A stretch of DNA of 14,217 bases. It comes from Rickettsiales bacterium (lineage in GTDB: Bacteria > Pseudomonadota > Alphaproteobacteria > Rickettsiales > Anaplasmataceae). Shown piece after piece: positions 1 to 7,252 of the stretch; position 1 is the first letter of the stretch, and every line of letters starts with the position of its first letter. The stretch spans positions 1 through 14,217 of the forward strand of contig JAISAR010000004.1 of NCBI GenBank assembly GCA_031266615.1, given 5' to 3'. Both the position numbers and the translations under genes were made by a program. The notes below the pieces were generated by a model that saw only the letters and a list, made by a program, of their open reading frames with translations, was not told where the DNA came from and did not search any database.

Positions 1-298
1 AAATCTAGGTGAAATTAATAAAGACATAAGGTGCACATAGTGCAAAAAATTAAACATAAGACGCCAACCATAATACTCTTGTCGTTTAATCTGCACAGAT
101 GAAGATAACTGAATACCTCCAATCCCATGATAATGAGGTTGGCGAAGGTTGTCAAGTAGTTTTTTTCGTTTCTATGGCTAAAAAATCTGAATCTAGCTAG
201 CTGCCACAAAGGTATATGATGGACAAAAGCAAATGCTTTTTGGTAAGTAAATGAACCTTGCATTTTACCTTAGTTATTGCTATTCTGAATAAAAAAGT
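1..298. other. Intergenic region without a convincing gene
   Basis: No frame here gives a recognisable protein. Leftward open frames exist, but the longest starts upstream of the only good promoter in the region and has no family signature. The stretch holds a leftward sigma70-like promoter (127-155) that would drive transcription out of the left edge. A short leftward frame downstream of that promoter ends in a Cys/Leu-rich tail (GVLCLIFCTMCTLCLY). I have an uncertain memory of similar tails in repetitive Wolbachia DNA. Confidence 0.4.
127..155 (-). promoter_or_regulatory. Leftward sigma70-like promoter
   Basis: On the minus strand there is a perfect -35 box TTGACA (plus-strand 150-155), a 17-bp spacer, and a -10 box TATCAT (plus-strand 127-132). 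Transcription would begin near 120 and leave the window to the left. No clear gene follows within the window, so the target is a gene beyond the edge or a small RNA. Confidence 0.45.
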
Positions 299-372
299 CG
301 GGGCGTGGCGCAGTTTGGTAGCGCATTTGGTTTGGGACCAAAGGGTCGGGAGTTCAAATCTCTCCGCCCCGA
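299..372 (+). tRNA. tRNA-Pro (anticodon UGG)
   Basis: The cloverleaf folds fully. The acceptor stem pairs 299-305 with 365-371 (CGGGGCG/CGCCCCG), with discriminator A372. The D stem pairs 308-311 with 321-324 (GCGC/GCGC). The anticodon stem pairs 326-330 with 338-342 around the loop TTTGGGA, with TGG at 333-335. The T arm contains GTTCAAATC. The 3' CCA is not encoded, so it must be added after transcription. The UGG anticodon reads proline CCN codons. The acceptor pairing fixes the ends. Confidence 0.96.
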
Positions 373-458
373 TTCTTTTATCAACACACATCTTACAGAT
401 TTCTAAATAATTTTACAAGATACTGGTTATTAGGTAATATAGCCAAAGTTTTTATCTT

Positions 459-1445
459 ATGTCCATCATGGTTAGAGCTGTACAAATAAAAAGAACTGGA
501 GGACCGGAAGTACTAGAATTTGTAGATAAAAGTACAAGTGAGCCAAGAGGCGAGGAAGTTTTGGTACGTCACACAGCTATCGGTTTAAATCGTTATGACT
601 TGGAGCATAGAAAAGGCATTCGCAAAATTAAAAACCTGCCATCAGTGCTTGGAGTAGAAGCGGTTGGAGTTGTTGAAAAGCTTGGCAAAAAAGTAAGCGA
701 TGGCTTAGAGATTGGAGATAGGGTTGGATATTGCACAGCACCACCTGGAGCATATTGCGAAAAACGTACCATACACCAAAAATATCTGATAAAAATTCCA
801 GACGAAATACCGGATGAAATTGCAGCAGCAGTGCTATTTAAAGGCATGGCAGCTCACTATCTGGTTAACCAGTCTTACAAAATAAAGCCTGGCGCTGTTG
901 TGCTCGTGCACGGAGCCAGTGGTGGTTTAGGACAGATAATATGCCAATGGGCAAAGGATAAAAAAGGGGTGGTTATAGGTTCCGTAAGCTCTGATGAAAA
1001 AATGAAGATAGCTCTACAGAATGGCTGCACATACGCAGTAAATTACAATGATAAAGACTTTGTTTCTAAAATTATGGAGATTACACAAGATAAAGGAGTA
1101 GGTGCAGTGTATGACCCGATAGGCTATGCTACAAGCAAGCTTTCTTTCGAATCTTTAGGTAAGTTCGGCATATATGTTTCCTATGGGCAGATATCAGGCA
1201 GCGCTCCGGTTAGCTTTTCTTTACTTAGCTCACGTTCGCTATTTGCCACAGGAACCTCGATATATCATTATAAGCACGACAGATTCACACTAGTGCTTAC
1301 TGCAATGGAAATCTTTGAGATGATAAAGAAAAAACTTTTAACTGTAAGGATTAACAGAAAGTATAAATTCGATGAAATAATAGAGGCTCATCGCAATATG
1401 GAAGATAGAAAAGTAAGTGGATTGAATATCATTAAAGTCTCTTGA
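459..1445 (+). CDS. Zinc-independent quinone oxidoreductase (MDR superfamily)
   Basis: A 328-residue medium-chain dehydrogenase/reductase of the quinone oxidoreductase (NADPH:quinone reductase) type. The N-terminal GroES-like domain opens with the family pattern RAVQIKRTGGPEVLEF and continues through GLNRYD (42-47) and LGVEAVGVVE (64-73). The Rossmann domain carries the nucleotide-binding loop HGASGGLGQ at 151-159. The zinc ligands of alcohol dehydrogenases are absent, as expected for this branch. Length is normal for the family. It probably transfers hydride from NADPH to a quinone or another electrophilic carbonyl in the cytoplasm; the substrate is unknown. The start is uncertain: ATG 459 and ATG 468 (giving MVRAVQ) both lack a strong ribosome binding site. 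It stands alone downstream of tRNA-Pro. Confidence 0.88.
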   Translation: MSIMVRAVQIKRTGGPEVLEFVDKSTSEPRGEEVLVRHTAIGLNRYDLEHRKGIRKIKNLPSVLGVEAVGVVEKLGKKVSDGLEIGDRVGYCTAPPGAYCEKRTIHQKYLIKIPDEIPDEIAAAVLFKGMAAHYLVNQSYKIKPGAVVLVHGASGGLGQIICQWAKDKKGVVIGSVSSDEKMKIALQNGCTYAVNYNDKDFVSKIMEITQDKGVGAVYDPIGYATSKLSFESLGKFGIYVSYGQISGSAPVSFSLLSSRSLFATGTSIYHYKHDRFTLVLTAMEIFEMIKKKLLTVRINRKYKFDEIIEAHRNMEDRKVSGLNIIKVS

Positions 1446-1710
1446 GCAATCTCAACTAACTGCTCATTAGATTATGTTAAAATCCATGCATGCGCAAAGT
1501 ACCCATACTTGCGCTATAATGGATCTCTTGCACAACCAATTTATGGTAAGGAATTTTTAGGAGAAACGCAGATGAGCACTGTAGAATACTTGGGAGAAGT
1601 GTAAGCAAATTTTGGCGCAAAATCAGAAAGCAGGCTATGTTGCGTCATCGCACTCTGGAACTATACATCCAGGGCTTGATGTTTATCACATATTTAACTA
1701 ATCTTTATTA
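1446..1710 (+). pseudogene. Possible remnant of a decayed coding sequence
   Basis: One frame stays open for about 50 codons right after the oxidoreductase stop, without a start until ATG 1572. It reads through RYNGSLAQPIYGKEFLGET and ends at a TAA after YLGEV. A one-base frame change at that stop would extend it by a further 30 or so codons (KQILAQNQKAGYVASS, then HSGTIHPGLDVYHIFN) to a stop near 1700. The total run with one frameshift is longer than expected by chance in AT-rich DNA, and the composition looks protein-like. I do not recognise the family. It could instead be chance open sequence. Confidence 0.3.
1676..1704 (+). promoter_or_regulatory. Candidate radA promoter
   Basis: TTGATG (1676-1681) and TAATCT (1699-1704) are separated by 17 bp, a plausible sigma70 promoter. 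Transcription would start near 1711. That leaves a leader of about 27 nt before ATG 1738 and makes the upstream TTG at 1714 an unlikely start. Confidence 0.3.
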
Positions 1711-1737
1711 CAATTGCGAAAAACAACTTTAGCTTTT

Positions 1738-3087
1738 ATGAAAACTGTATATGTATGTCAATCTTGCGGTCATAGCACTGGCAGATGGGTAGGAAGGTGT
1801 ATCGCGTGTGACAATTGGGATACGGTTGTTGAAGAAATAGTCATAAGAACAGAAACAAAAAGTACATCTGCGCCAATTTCAATAAAGGCGTTATCAGATA
1901 GTGAAATTACTACCCCGGATCGTTTTTTAACAGGAATAGAAGAGTTAGATAGAGTTTTTGGTGGAGGTATTGTTCAAGGAGCTAGCATTTTAATTGGTGG
2001 CGAACCTGGAATTGGAAAATCTACCCTTTTGCTTAGAATTGCAGCTAGCGTTGCACAACTTTCCTCTCTCGAGTGTCTTTATGTGTCCGGCGAGGAATCT
2101 TTGGAACAAGTGAGCCTCAGAGCAAAACGCCTTAAGATAAATGAGCCTAAAATTAAGCTTTTATCTACAGTGTCTTTAGCTGATGTAGTGACAACGATAA
2201 GAGAAAATAGAAATATAAAATTCTTAATTATTGACTCCATACAAACGATGTACGATAGCAAAATTACATCGGCACCAGGGACTGTGAATCAGGTTCGCAC
2301 TTGTGCCCACGAATTAACCATTCTTGCAAAACAACATGGTGTTTCCCTCTTAGTAGTTGGTCATATAACTAAGGATGGACAAATAGCTGGACCTAAAACT
2401 TTGGAACATATGGTGGACACAGTGCTGTATTTTGAAGGTGAAAATAGCAATCAATATCGCATTTTGCGTGCTATTAAAAATAGATTCGGCCCTGCAAATG
2501 AAATTGGTATTTTTGAAATGTCTGAAGCAGGACTCGTACCTATCGATAATCCATCATCATTATTTCTAGCAGGAAATATTGATGATAGAAAAGTTGTTGG
2601 CAGTGCTGTATTTGCAGGAATTGAAGGTTCAAGACCAATTTTGATGGAAGTTCAAGCATTGATAGCGGGAACGAACATGGAAAATCCAAGAAGAGCAGTA
2701 GTTGGATGGGATATTAACCGATTGGCTATGATCATTGCGGTGCTGAATGCTCGTTGTGAAATGCCTTTGCACAAAAAAGAAGTGTATCTGAACATTGCGG
2801 GAGGACTGAAAATACAAGAGCCATCGGCTGACCTTGCTGTTGCTGCTTCCCTTTTTTCAAGTATAGTAAATTTACCGCTACCAACTTCTTCAATAATCTG
2901 TGGCGAAGTTGCACTTTCAGGTGAGATTAGACATATCTCACATGCTGACCTAAGGCTCAAAGAAGCGCAAAAACTGGGGTTTAAAAAAGCAATTATGCCT
3001 AAAAATGGCAACTATTCTTCTCATGATATTGAAATAATTAAGCTTGGTCATATAAAGGAGTTAAGAGATATCTTCAATCACAGTTAA
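1738..3087 (+). CDS. radA: DNA repair protein RadA (Sms)
   Basis: RadA is a RecA-like ATPase that helps branch migration and processing of recombination intermediates. The 449-residue product has the family's full architecture. A C4 zinc finger sits at residues 7-24 (CQSC ... GRCIAC). The Walker A loop is GEPGIGKST at 88-96. The RadA-specific KNRFG motif is at 247-251. A Lon-protease-like C-terminal domain follows (EVQALIAGTN, RRAVVGWD, KKEVYLNIAGG). Length matches the family (about 450-460). I chose ATG 1738 because it gives the usual short N-terminus before the zinc finger; an in-frame TTG at 1714 would add eight residues. The last 14 bp overlap the end of the convergent ftsY, with no terminator between them, so the two transcripts may overlap. 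Confidence 0.95.
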   Translation: MKTVYVCQSCGHSTGRWVGRCIACDNWDTVVEEIVIRTETKSTSAPISIKALSDSEITTPDRFLTGIEELDRVFGGGIVQGASILIGGEPGIGKSTLLLRIAASVAQLSSLECLYVSGEESLEQVSLRAKRLKINEPKIKLLSTVSLADVVTTIRENRNIKFLIIDSIQTMYDSKITSAPGTVNQVRTCAHELTILAKQHGVSLLVVGHITKDGQIAGPKTLEHMVDTVLYFEGENSNQYRILRAIKNRFGPANEIGIFEMSEAGLVPIDNPSSLFLAGNIDDRKVVGSAVFAGIEGSRPILMEVQALIAGTNMENPRRAVVGWDINRLAMIIAVLNARCEMPLHKKEVYLNIAGGLKIQEPSADLAVAASLFSSIVNLPLPTSSIICGEVALSGEIRHISHADLRLKEAQKLGFKKAIMPKNGNYSSHDIEIIKLGHIKELRDIFNHS

Positions 3088-3985
3088 ACAGCGCTTCAGC
3101 AAATTCTTTGCTAGTAAACTCCCTAAGATCCTCTATACCCTCGCCAATTCCTATAGCATGCAGCTTTACCTTATAAGTCTCTGCGAGCCCAATCACTACT
3201 CCACCCTTAGCAGTGCCATCTAGCTTGGTTATGATTAGCCCAGTAACATTTACCATCTTACTAAATGCCTCCAGTTGGCTGTAAGCATTTTGGCCGGTGG
3301 TTGCATCAAGAACTAAAATAACATCATGAGGAGCAGTATCATCCAATTTCTTTATCGTTCTATATATTTTTGATAACTCCTCCATAAGGTTCACGTTATT
3401 TTGTAGTCTGCCTGCTGTATCAATCAAAACAACATCAACGTTGTCTTTTATAGCTTGACTTACGGCTCTATATGCAACACTTGCAGAGTCGCTACCGTAC
3501 TCTCCAGTAACAATGGAGCAACCAGAACGTTCTGCCCAGATATTTAACTGTTCACTAGCAGCAGCTCTGAATGTGTCACACGCAACAAGCATAACGGACT
3601 TTCCTATTTCCTTATATTTATACGCGAGCTTACCTATAGTTGTGGTTTTACCATTACCATTCACTCCGCATACCATTATTATATGTGGTTTTTTGTTTAA
3701 AATTAGTGGTTGCACAGCAGGGTTCAATATCGATTCTATTTCGCTTATTAGCTGCTGCGTGATAATGTTATGCTCAACTTCCTTGTCAAATTTGATGCTT
3801 GTGAGCCTGTCAATAATCAACTTAGAAGTTTTAGGACCGATGTCCATGCTGATTAGCAACTCTTCTAGCTCATCTAAAAGCGACTGATCTAATTTTTTTT
3901 TGCCAGAAAAAATATTTTTTACTCCATCGCTAAAGCGCGAAGAAGTCTTCAACAAGCCTTTATAAAGATTACTAAACAAACTCAA
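3074..3985 (-). CDS. ftsY: Signal recognition particle receptor FtsY
   Basis: FtsY is the SRP-receptor GTPase that docks ribosome-SRP complexes at the inner membrane. The 303-residue protein has the helical N domain (about 1-95) and the G domain: GVNGNGKTT at 107-115 (G1), DTFRAAA at 137-143, DTAGR at 189-193 (G3), TKLDGTAKGG at 253-262 (G4) and GEGIEDL at 281-287. The long acidic A domain of Escherichia coli FtsY is absent; only a short amphipathic N-terminus remains, as in other compact alphaproteobacterial forms. The start is TTG at 3983-3985, supported by a strong Shine-Dalgarno (AGGAG) seven bases upstream. It is convergent with radA and divergent from iscU. Confidence 0.95.
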   Translation of the reverse strand: MSLFSNLYKGLLKTSSRFSDGVKNIFSGKKKLDQSLLDELEELLISMDIGPKTSKLIIDRLTSIKFDKEVEHNIITQQLISEIESILNPAVQPLILNKKPHIIMVCGVNGNGKTTTIGKLAYKYKEIGKSVMLVACDTFRAAASEQLNIWAERSGCSIVTGEYGSDSASVAYRAVSQAIKDNVDVVLIDTAGRLQNNVNLMEELSKIYRTIKKLDDTAPHDVILVLDATTGQNAYSQLEAFSKMVNVTGLIITKLDGTAKGGVVIGLAETYKVKLHAIGIGEGIEDLREFTSKEFAEALFNCD

Positions 3986-3992
3986 GGGAGTA

Positions 3993-4000
3993 CTCCTTTT
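3993..4000 (-). promoter_or_regulatory. Shine-Dalgarno that fixes the TTG start of ftsY
   Basis: On the minus strand AAAAGGAG lies seven bases before TTG (3983-3985). The strong match and ideal spacing support the non-ATG start. Confidence 0.6.
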
Positions 4001-4047
4001 AAAATTACAAACTTAATATAGAGAATGACACGCACTACGAGTATTTG

Positions 4048-4119
4048 TAAAGAAAAATGCACTCGCAACCGGTACATTTTGTGAGTAAAATATGCGGGTT
4101 GCTAGTGCATTTTTCTTTA
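4048..4119. repeat. Long imperfect palindrome between ftsY and iscU
   Basis: Arms 4048-4070 and 4097-4119 are inverted copies of 23 bp with a single mismatch (C in one, A in the other). The 26-nt centre extends the pairing further: ATTTT at 4076-4080 pairs with AAAAT at 4087-4091, with a few more pairs between. The whole 72 nt can fold as one hairpin. It sits in a divergent promoter region, upstream of both genes, so it is not a terminator for either. It may be a small mobile palindromic element or a regulatory structure. The right arm comes within about 20 bp of the iscU -10 box. Confidence 0.75.
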
Positions 4120-4144
4120 GTTTTTAACCTAAATATGTTATAAT
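4116..4144 (+). promoter_or_regulatory. Candidate isc operon promoter
   Basis: A perfect -10 box TATAAT lies at 4139-4144. The hexamer 17 bp upstream (TTTAGT, 4116-4121) is a weak -35 match and overlaps the end of the palindrome's right arm. Transcription would start near 4151, about 20 nt before the iscU ATG. Confidence 0.45.
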
Positions 4145-4170
4145 GTAAGCAATGGTTTACGGGTAATTCT

Positions 4171-4551
4171 ATGAGTTATAATGAGAAAATTTTAGATCAT
4201 TACGAAAATCCAAGGAATGTTGGTTCTCTGGATAAAAATGATCCAAATGTTGGCACTGGCTTGGTGGGTGCGCCATCATGTGGCGATGTGATGAAATTAC
4301 AAATAAAAGTCAATGACAAAGGTGTTATTGAAGACGCGAAATTTAAAACTTTTGGTTGTGGTTCTGCTATCGCTTCGAGCTCTTTGCTCACAGAGATGAT
4401 CAAAGGAAAAACCATTGAGGATGTAACAAAGATAAAAAACACGCAAATAGTGGAAGAATTGTCTTTGCCTCCAGTGAAGATACACTGCTCGGTGCTTGCC
4501 GAAGATGCTATAAAAGCTGCTATTCATGATTACCAAAGTAAACAAAAATAG
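4171..4551 (+). CDS. iscU: Iron-sulfur cluster assembly scaffold IscU
   Basis: IscU is the scaffold on which [2Fe-2S] clusters are built from IscS-derived sulfur before chaperone-driven transfer. The 126-residue protein is full length. It keeps the three ligand cysteines at the canonical positions: C37 (APSCGD), C63 (FGCGSA) and C106 (KIHCS), plus D39. The HscA-recognition motif LPPVK is at 99-103. The N-terminus MSYNEKILDHYENPRNVG is typical. It is the first gene of a tight operon; iscA starts two bases after its stop. The cysteine desulfurase gene is not next to it in this window. Confidence 0.97.
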   Translation: MSYNEKILDHYENPRNVGSLDKNDPNVGTGLVGAPSCGDVMKLQIKVNDKGVIEDAKFKTFGCGSAIASSSLLTEMIKGKTIEDVTKIKNTQIVEELSLPPVKIHCSVLAEDAIKAAIHDYQSKQK

Positions 4552-4553
4552 CT

Positions 4554-4958
4554 ATGAGTAAATATCAAGGAGCAAATGCTGCAAAGAAAGACAAAAAACT
4601 TATCACTATCACTGCAAATGCAGTGGAAAGGATAAGATATTTATTGGATCGAAAACAGCATACTAACCTTGAGAAATCAGAAGAAGCAATAGGAATAAGA
4701 GTGCTCATTAAACAAAAGGGATGCTCTGGTTTAAAATATGATATTGAATATGCATATGATATTCGTCCTTTAGAGTCAGTAATTGAAGAAAGCTGCAGTG
4801 ATGGCCAAAAAGTCAAGGTGTTGATCGATCCAAAATCTGTCATGTTTATCCTTGGCTCTGAAATGGATTACGTAGAGGAAAAACTCTCATCTGGTTTTGT
4901 TTTCAAAAACCCTAATGAGAAAGGAAAATGTGGTTGTGGAGAGAGTTTTCATGTCTAG
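4554..4958 (+). CDS. iscA: A-type iron-sulfur carrier protein (IscA family)
   Basis: A 134-residue HesB/IscA-family protein that accepts or carries Fe-S clusters or iron. The three conserved cysteines are present: C57 in KGCSG, and C126 and C128 in the C-terminal CGCGESF. It is longer than the usual 107 residues. The extra length lies in a charged N-terminal extension (about 1-15) and a loop around 36-45. The start follows the iscU stop by two bases, and its last eight bases overlap the hscB start, so translation is probably coupled across the operon. Family membership is certain; assignment to iscA rather than erpA or sufA rests on the operon. Confidence 0.92.
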   Translation: MSKYQGANAAKKDKKLITITANAVERIRYLLDRKQHTNLEKSEEAIGIRVLIKQKGCSGLKYDIEYAYDIRPLESVIEESCSDGQKVKVLIDPKSVMFILGSEMDYVEEKLSSGFVFKNPNEKGKCGCGESFHV

Positions 4959-5409
4959 CAACTATTTTACATTGTTTGAAATTGAACCGGTTTTCAACAT
5001 CAGTTTTGATGAGCTAGAGAAAAAATATATTGAGCTCAGCAGAGCTGATATAAATGAAAGACAGTCGAAAAACATGGAAAATATCAACAAAGCTTACCAA
5101 GTGCTGAAGTCACCACTAAAACGTGCCGAGCATTTGCTGGATCTTTTTGGGATAAAAAGCCAAAAGGATCATCTAAATTCTGAGATATTAAACGAATCAA
5201 TGGAAATAAGAGAGTATTTGCTAGACTGTGATGATCTACAATTTGCAAGTAGGATGATTGATGAAAAAATAAAGGGTTGCACTAAAAACCTAATCAATGC
5301 TTTTGCTGCAAAGAATTTTGGTGAAGCTAATACGCAGGTTTTAAGACTGAAATATTTATATAAGTCATTTGAGGAGATGAAGAAAAATGCGGCCAATTCA
5401 AATTTCTGA
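4951..5409 (+). CDS. hscB: Co-chaperone HscB with a degenerate J domain
   Basis: HscB is the J-type co-chaperone that brings IscU to HscA and stimulates its ATPase. I chose ATG 4951, within the end of iscA, because it gives the standard MxxNYFTLF N-terminus; an in-frame ATG at 4897 would add 18 residues of iscA-overlapping sequence. The product is 152 residues. J-domain helices flank residues 21-50, and the C-terminal three-helix IscU-binding domain runs from about 75. The invariant HPD tripeptide that activates Hsp70 is missing: RAD stands at 31-33, although the flanking NINKAYQVLKSPLKRAEHLL is well conserved. The end overlaps hscA by 23 bases. Confidence 0.9.
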   Translation: MSSNYFTLFEIEPVFNISFDELEKKYIELSRADINERQSKNMENINKAYQVLKSPLKRAEHLLDLFGIKSQKDHLNSEILNESMEIREYLLDCDDLQFASRMIDEKIKGCTKNLINAFAAKNFGEANTQVLRLKYLYKSFEEMKKNAANSNF

Positions 5410-7249
5410 ACCAAATTCAAATGAAACAGTGTTTGGTATAGACCTTGGCACTACCAATTCTTTAATTGCTATAGTGAATAAAGCTGGTGACGTGGAGATA
5501 TTTAAAGATGAACAAGGAAGGGAACTGCTGCCTTCTGCTCTTTCATATGAAAATAACATATTGAAAACTGGCTATGATGTTGACCAAAACGCCATCTGCT
5601 CTATAAAACGTTTAATGGGTAAAAGCATTAAAGATTTGAACAAAGAAGGCATCAATTTTGAAATAGACAACGAAAGTGAAAAAGTTATTAGGGTAAAATG
5701 CGCAGAGGATAGATATCTCACTCCTGTTGAAATATCTGCTGAGATATTGAAAGCTCTATGTGAGAGGGTAAAAAAGTCTACGGGGATGGAAGTAAAAAAA
5801 GCAGTGATTACTGTACCAGCTTACTTTGACGATTCAGCACGCAATGCAACTAAGTATGCAGCAAAATTAGCTGGCATAGAAGTTCTGCGCCTTATTAACG
5901 AGCCAACCGCTGCCGCGCTTTCTTATTCCATTGAAAAGAACAACAACAGTGGAATATATGCCGTTTATGACCTCGGTGGTGGAACGTTTGATATTTCAAT
6001 ATTGAAATTACACCAAGGAGTGTTTCAAGTCCTTGCAGTTGGTGGCGATACCAAACTTGGCGGTGATGATTTTGATCACCTACTAAGTTCAATTGTGCTC
6101 GATAAGTATAGAGAACAGGTAGGTTTAAGCGAAAGTGTCATCCCAGTGCCCAGACACTGGGATCCAGAAAACTTGATTGCAAATGAACATACCAGAAAGT
6201 TATATAATAAAAACTGGATTCCAGTGTCAAGCACTGGAATGACAGGGCCATTATCATTTGTTGAACTACGTGCCGTGAAAGAATACCTTAGCAGCAATGC
6301 TTCTAGCACTTTTGAATTCAATGTTAACGGCAGATTGTTTGAATGCGAAATTACAAAAGAAGAATTCGAACAAGCAATCAGTTCCTTGGTTAACAAGACT
6401 GTCAACATAGTCACTCGTACTATAGACGATATAGATCTTAAAATTGATGATATAAAAGGAGTAATTTTAGTTGGTGGTGCAACTAGAGTGCCATTAGTTT
6501 ATAACTCATTAGTCAAGCTCTTTGGAAATAAAGTATTAAATGACGTAGATCCGGATAAAGCAGTTGTTATTGGGGCAGCTTTGCAGGCTCGTTATTTAAC
6601 TTCAAGCTCAAAAGATAGGAACATTCTCTTGGACGTTTTGCCTTTATCACTTGGCATAGAAACTATGGGAGGAATAGTTGAAAAGATCATACCAAGAAAT
6701 ACACCACTGCCAGTTTCAGAAACAAAAGAGTTTACAACTTACGTCGATGGGCAAATGGCAATGAAAATTCACGTTTGTCAGGGAGAACGTGAAATGACAG
6801 AGGATAACAAATCTCTAGCGCGATTTGAACTCAAAGGTATACCACCACTGTCTGCAGGTTCTGCAAGGGTTGGAATAGAGTTCACAGTTAATGTTGACGG
6901 AATATTGACTGTTACTGCACGAGAAAAAACCACTGGAATTGAGCAGACAGTTGAAGTAAATTCTAGTTTTGGTTTAAGTGAAGATGATGTTCAAGATATG
7001 GTTAACCAGTCAGTAAACAACTTTGATGAAGATATGAAAGCTCGCTCCCTTGCAGAAGCTAAAATTAATGGCAACAAACTCATACATTTGATTGAAGGCG
7101 ATAATAATCTTTCCTCTGATCAAAGGTTAAAAGATCTACTGCAAAACACAAAAAACGCTTTACAAGGAAATGATTTGAGTGAAATCAATAATGCTATCGC
7201 CAAATTAGAGAATTCTTCTTTAGAATTCTGTGAATTGACAAATAGGTAG
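5387..7249 (+). CDS. hscA: Fe-S assembly chaperone HscA (Hsp70 family) with in-frame insertion
   Basis: HscA is the specialised Hsp70 that uses ATP to release clusters from IscU. The 620-residue product has the nucleotide-binding domain with phosphate loops GIDLGTTNS (17-25) and DLGGGTFDIS (195-204), and the adenosine motif GGATRVP (363-369). The substrate-binding domain and helical lid follow (DVLPLSLGIETMGG onward). ATG 5387 has GAGGAG at a good distance inside the end of hscB. Residues of about 250-287 (VIPVPRHWDP ... SSTGMT) do not belong to the Hsp70 fold. They are the translation of a palindromic repeat inserted in frame just after YREQVGLSES. No ferredoxin gene follows; hscA ends three bases from the convergent lepB. 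Confidence 0.95.
   Translation: MRPIQISEPNSNETVFGIDLGTTNSLIAIVNKAGDVEIFKDEQGRELLPSALSYENNILKTGYDVDQNAICSIKRLMGKSIKDLNKEGINFEIDNESEKVIRVKCAEDRYLTPVEISAEILKALCERVKKSTGMEVKKAVITVPAYFDDSARNATKYAAKLAGIEVLRLINEPTAAALSYSIEKNNNSGIYAVYDLGGGTFDISILKLHQGVFQVLAVGGDTKLGGDDFDHLLSSIVLDKYREQVGLSESVIPVPRHWDPENLIANEHTRKLYNKNWIPVSSTGMTGPLSFVELRAVKEYLSSNASSTFEFNVNGRLFECEITKEEFEQAISSLVNKTVNIVTRTIDDIDLKIDDIKGVILVGGATRVPLVYNSLVKLFGNKVLNDVDPDKAVVIGAALQARYLTSSSKDRNILLDVLPLSLGIETMGGIVEKIIPRNTPLPVSETKEFTTYVDGQMAMKIHVCQGEREMTEDNKSLARFELKGIPPLSAGSARVGIEFTVNVDGILTVTAREKTTGIEQTVEVNSSFGLSEDDVQDMVNQSVNNFDEDMKARSLAEAKINGNKLIHLIEGDNNLSSDQRLKDLLQNTKNALQGNDLSEINNAIAKLENSSLEFCELTNR
6136..6244 (+). repeat. Wolbachia palindromic element inside hscA
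   Basis: The left arm 6136-6167 and right arm 6214-6244 are inverted copies differing at a few positions. Each arm is itself a small palindrome: CCAGTG pairs with CACTGG at 6143-6160 and again in the right arm. The element keeps the hscA frame and adds roughly 38 residues to the nucleotide-binding domain. In-gene palindromic elements are documented in Rickettsia and Wolbachia; assigning this one to the Wolbachia class is based on recollection of its sequence. Confidence 0.85.
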
Positions 7250-7252
7250 AGT

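Noticed and set aside
197..391. Leftward open frame across the tRNA-Pro gene
   Set aside because: It is the antisense of a fully folding tRNA; its ERFELPTLWSQ-like peptide is the usual artefact of translating that tRNA backwards.
4200..4545. Leftward open frames over iscU
   Set aside because: They are shadows of the conserved iscU frame and have no family features.
6076..6414. Leftward open frame inside hscA
   Set aside because: It is the reverse translation of the palindromic element and its flanks; hscA is the clear gene here.
7209..7229. Repeated AGAATTCT palindromes at the end of hscA
   Set aside because: They lie inside coding sequence, are short and have no following T tract, so they are not supported as a terminator.
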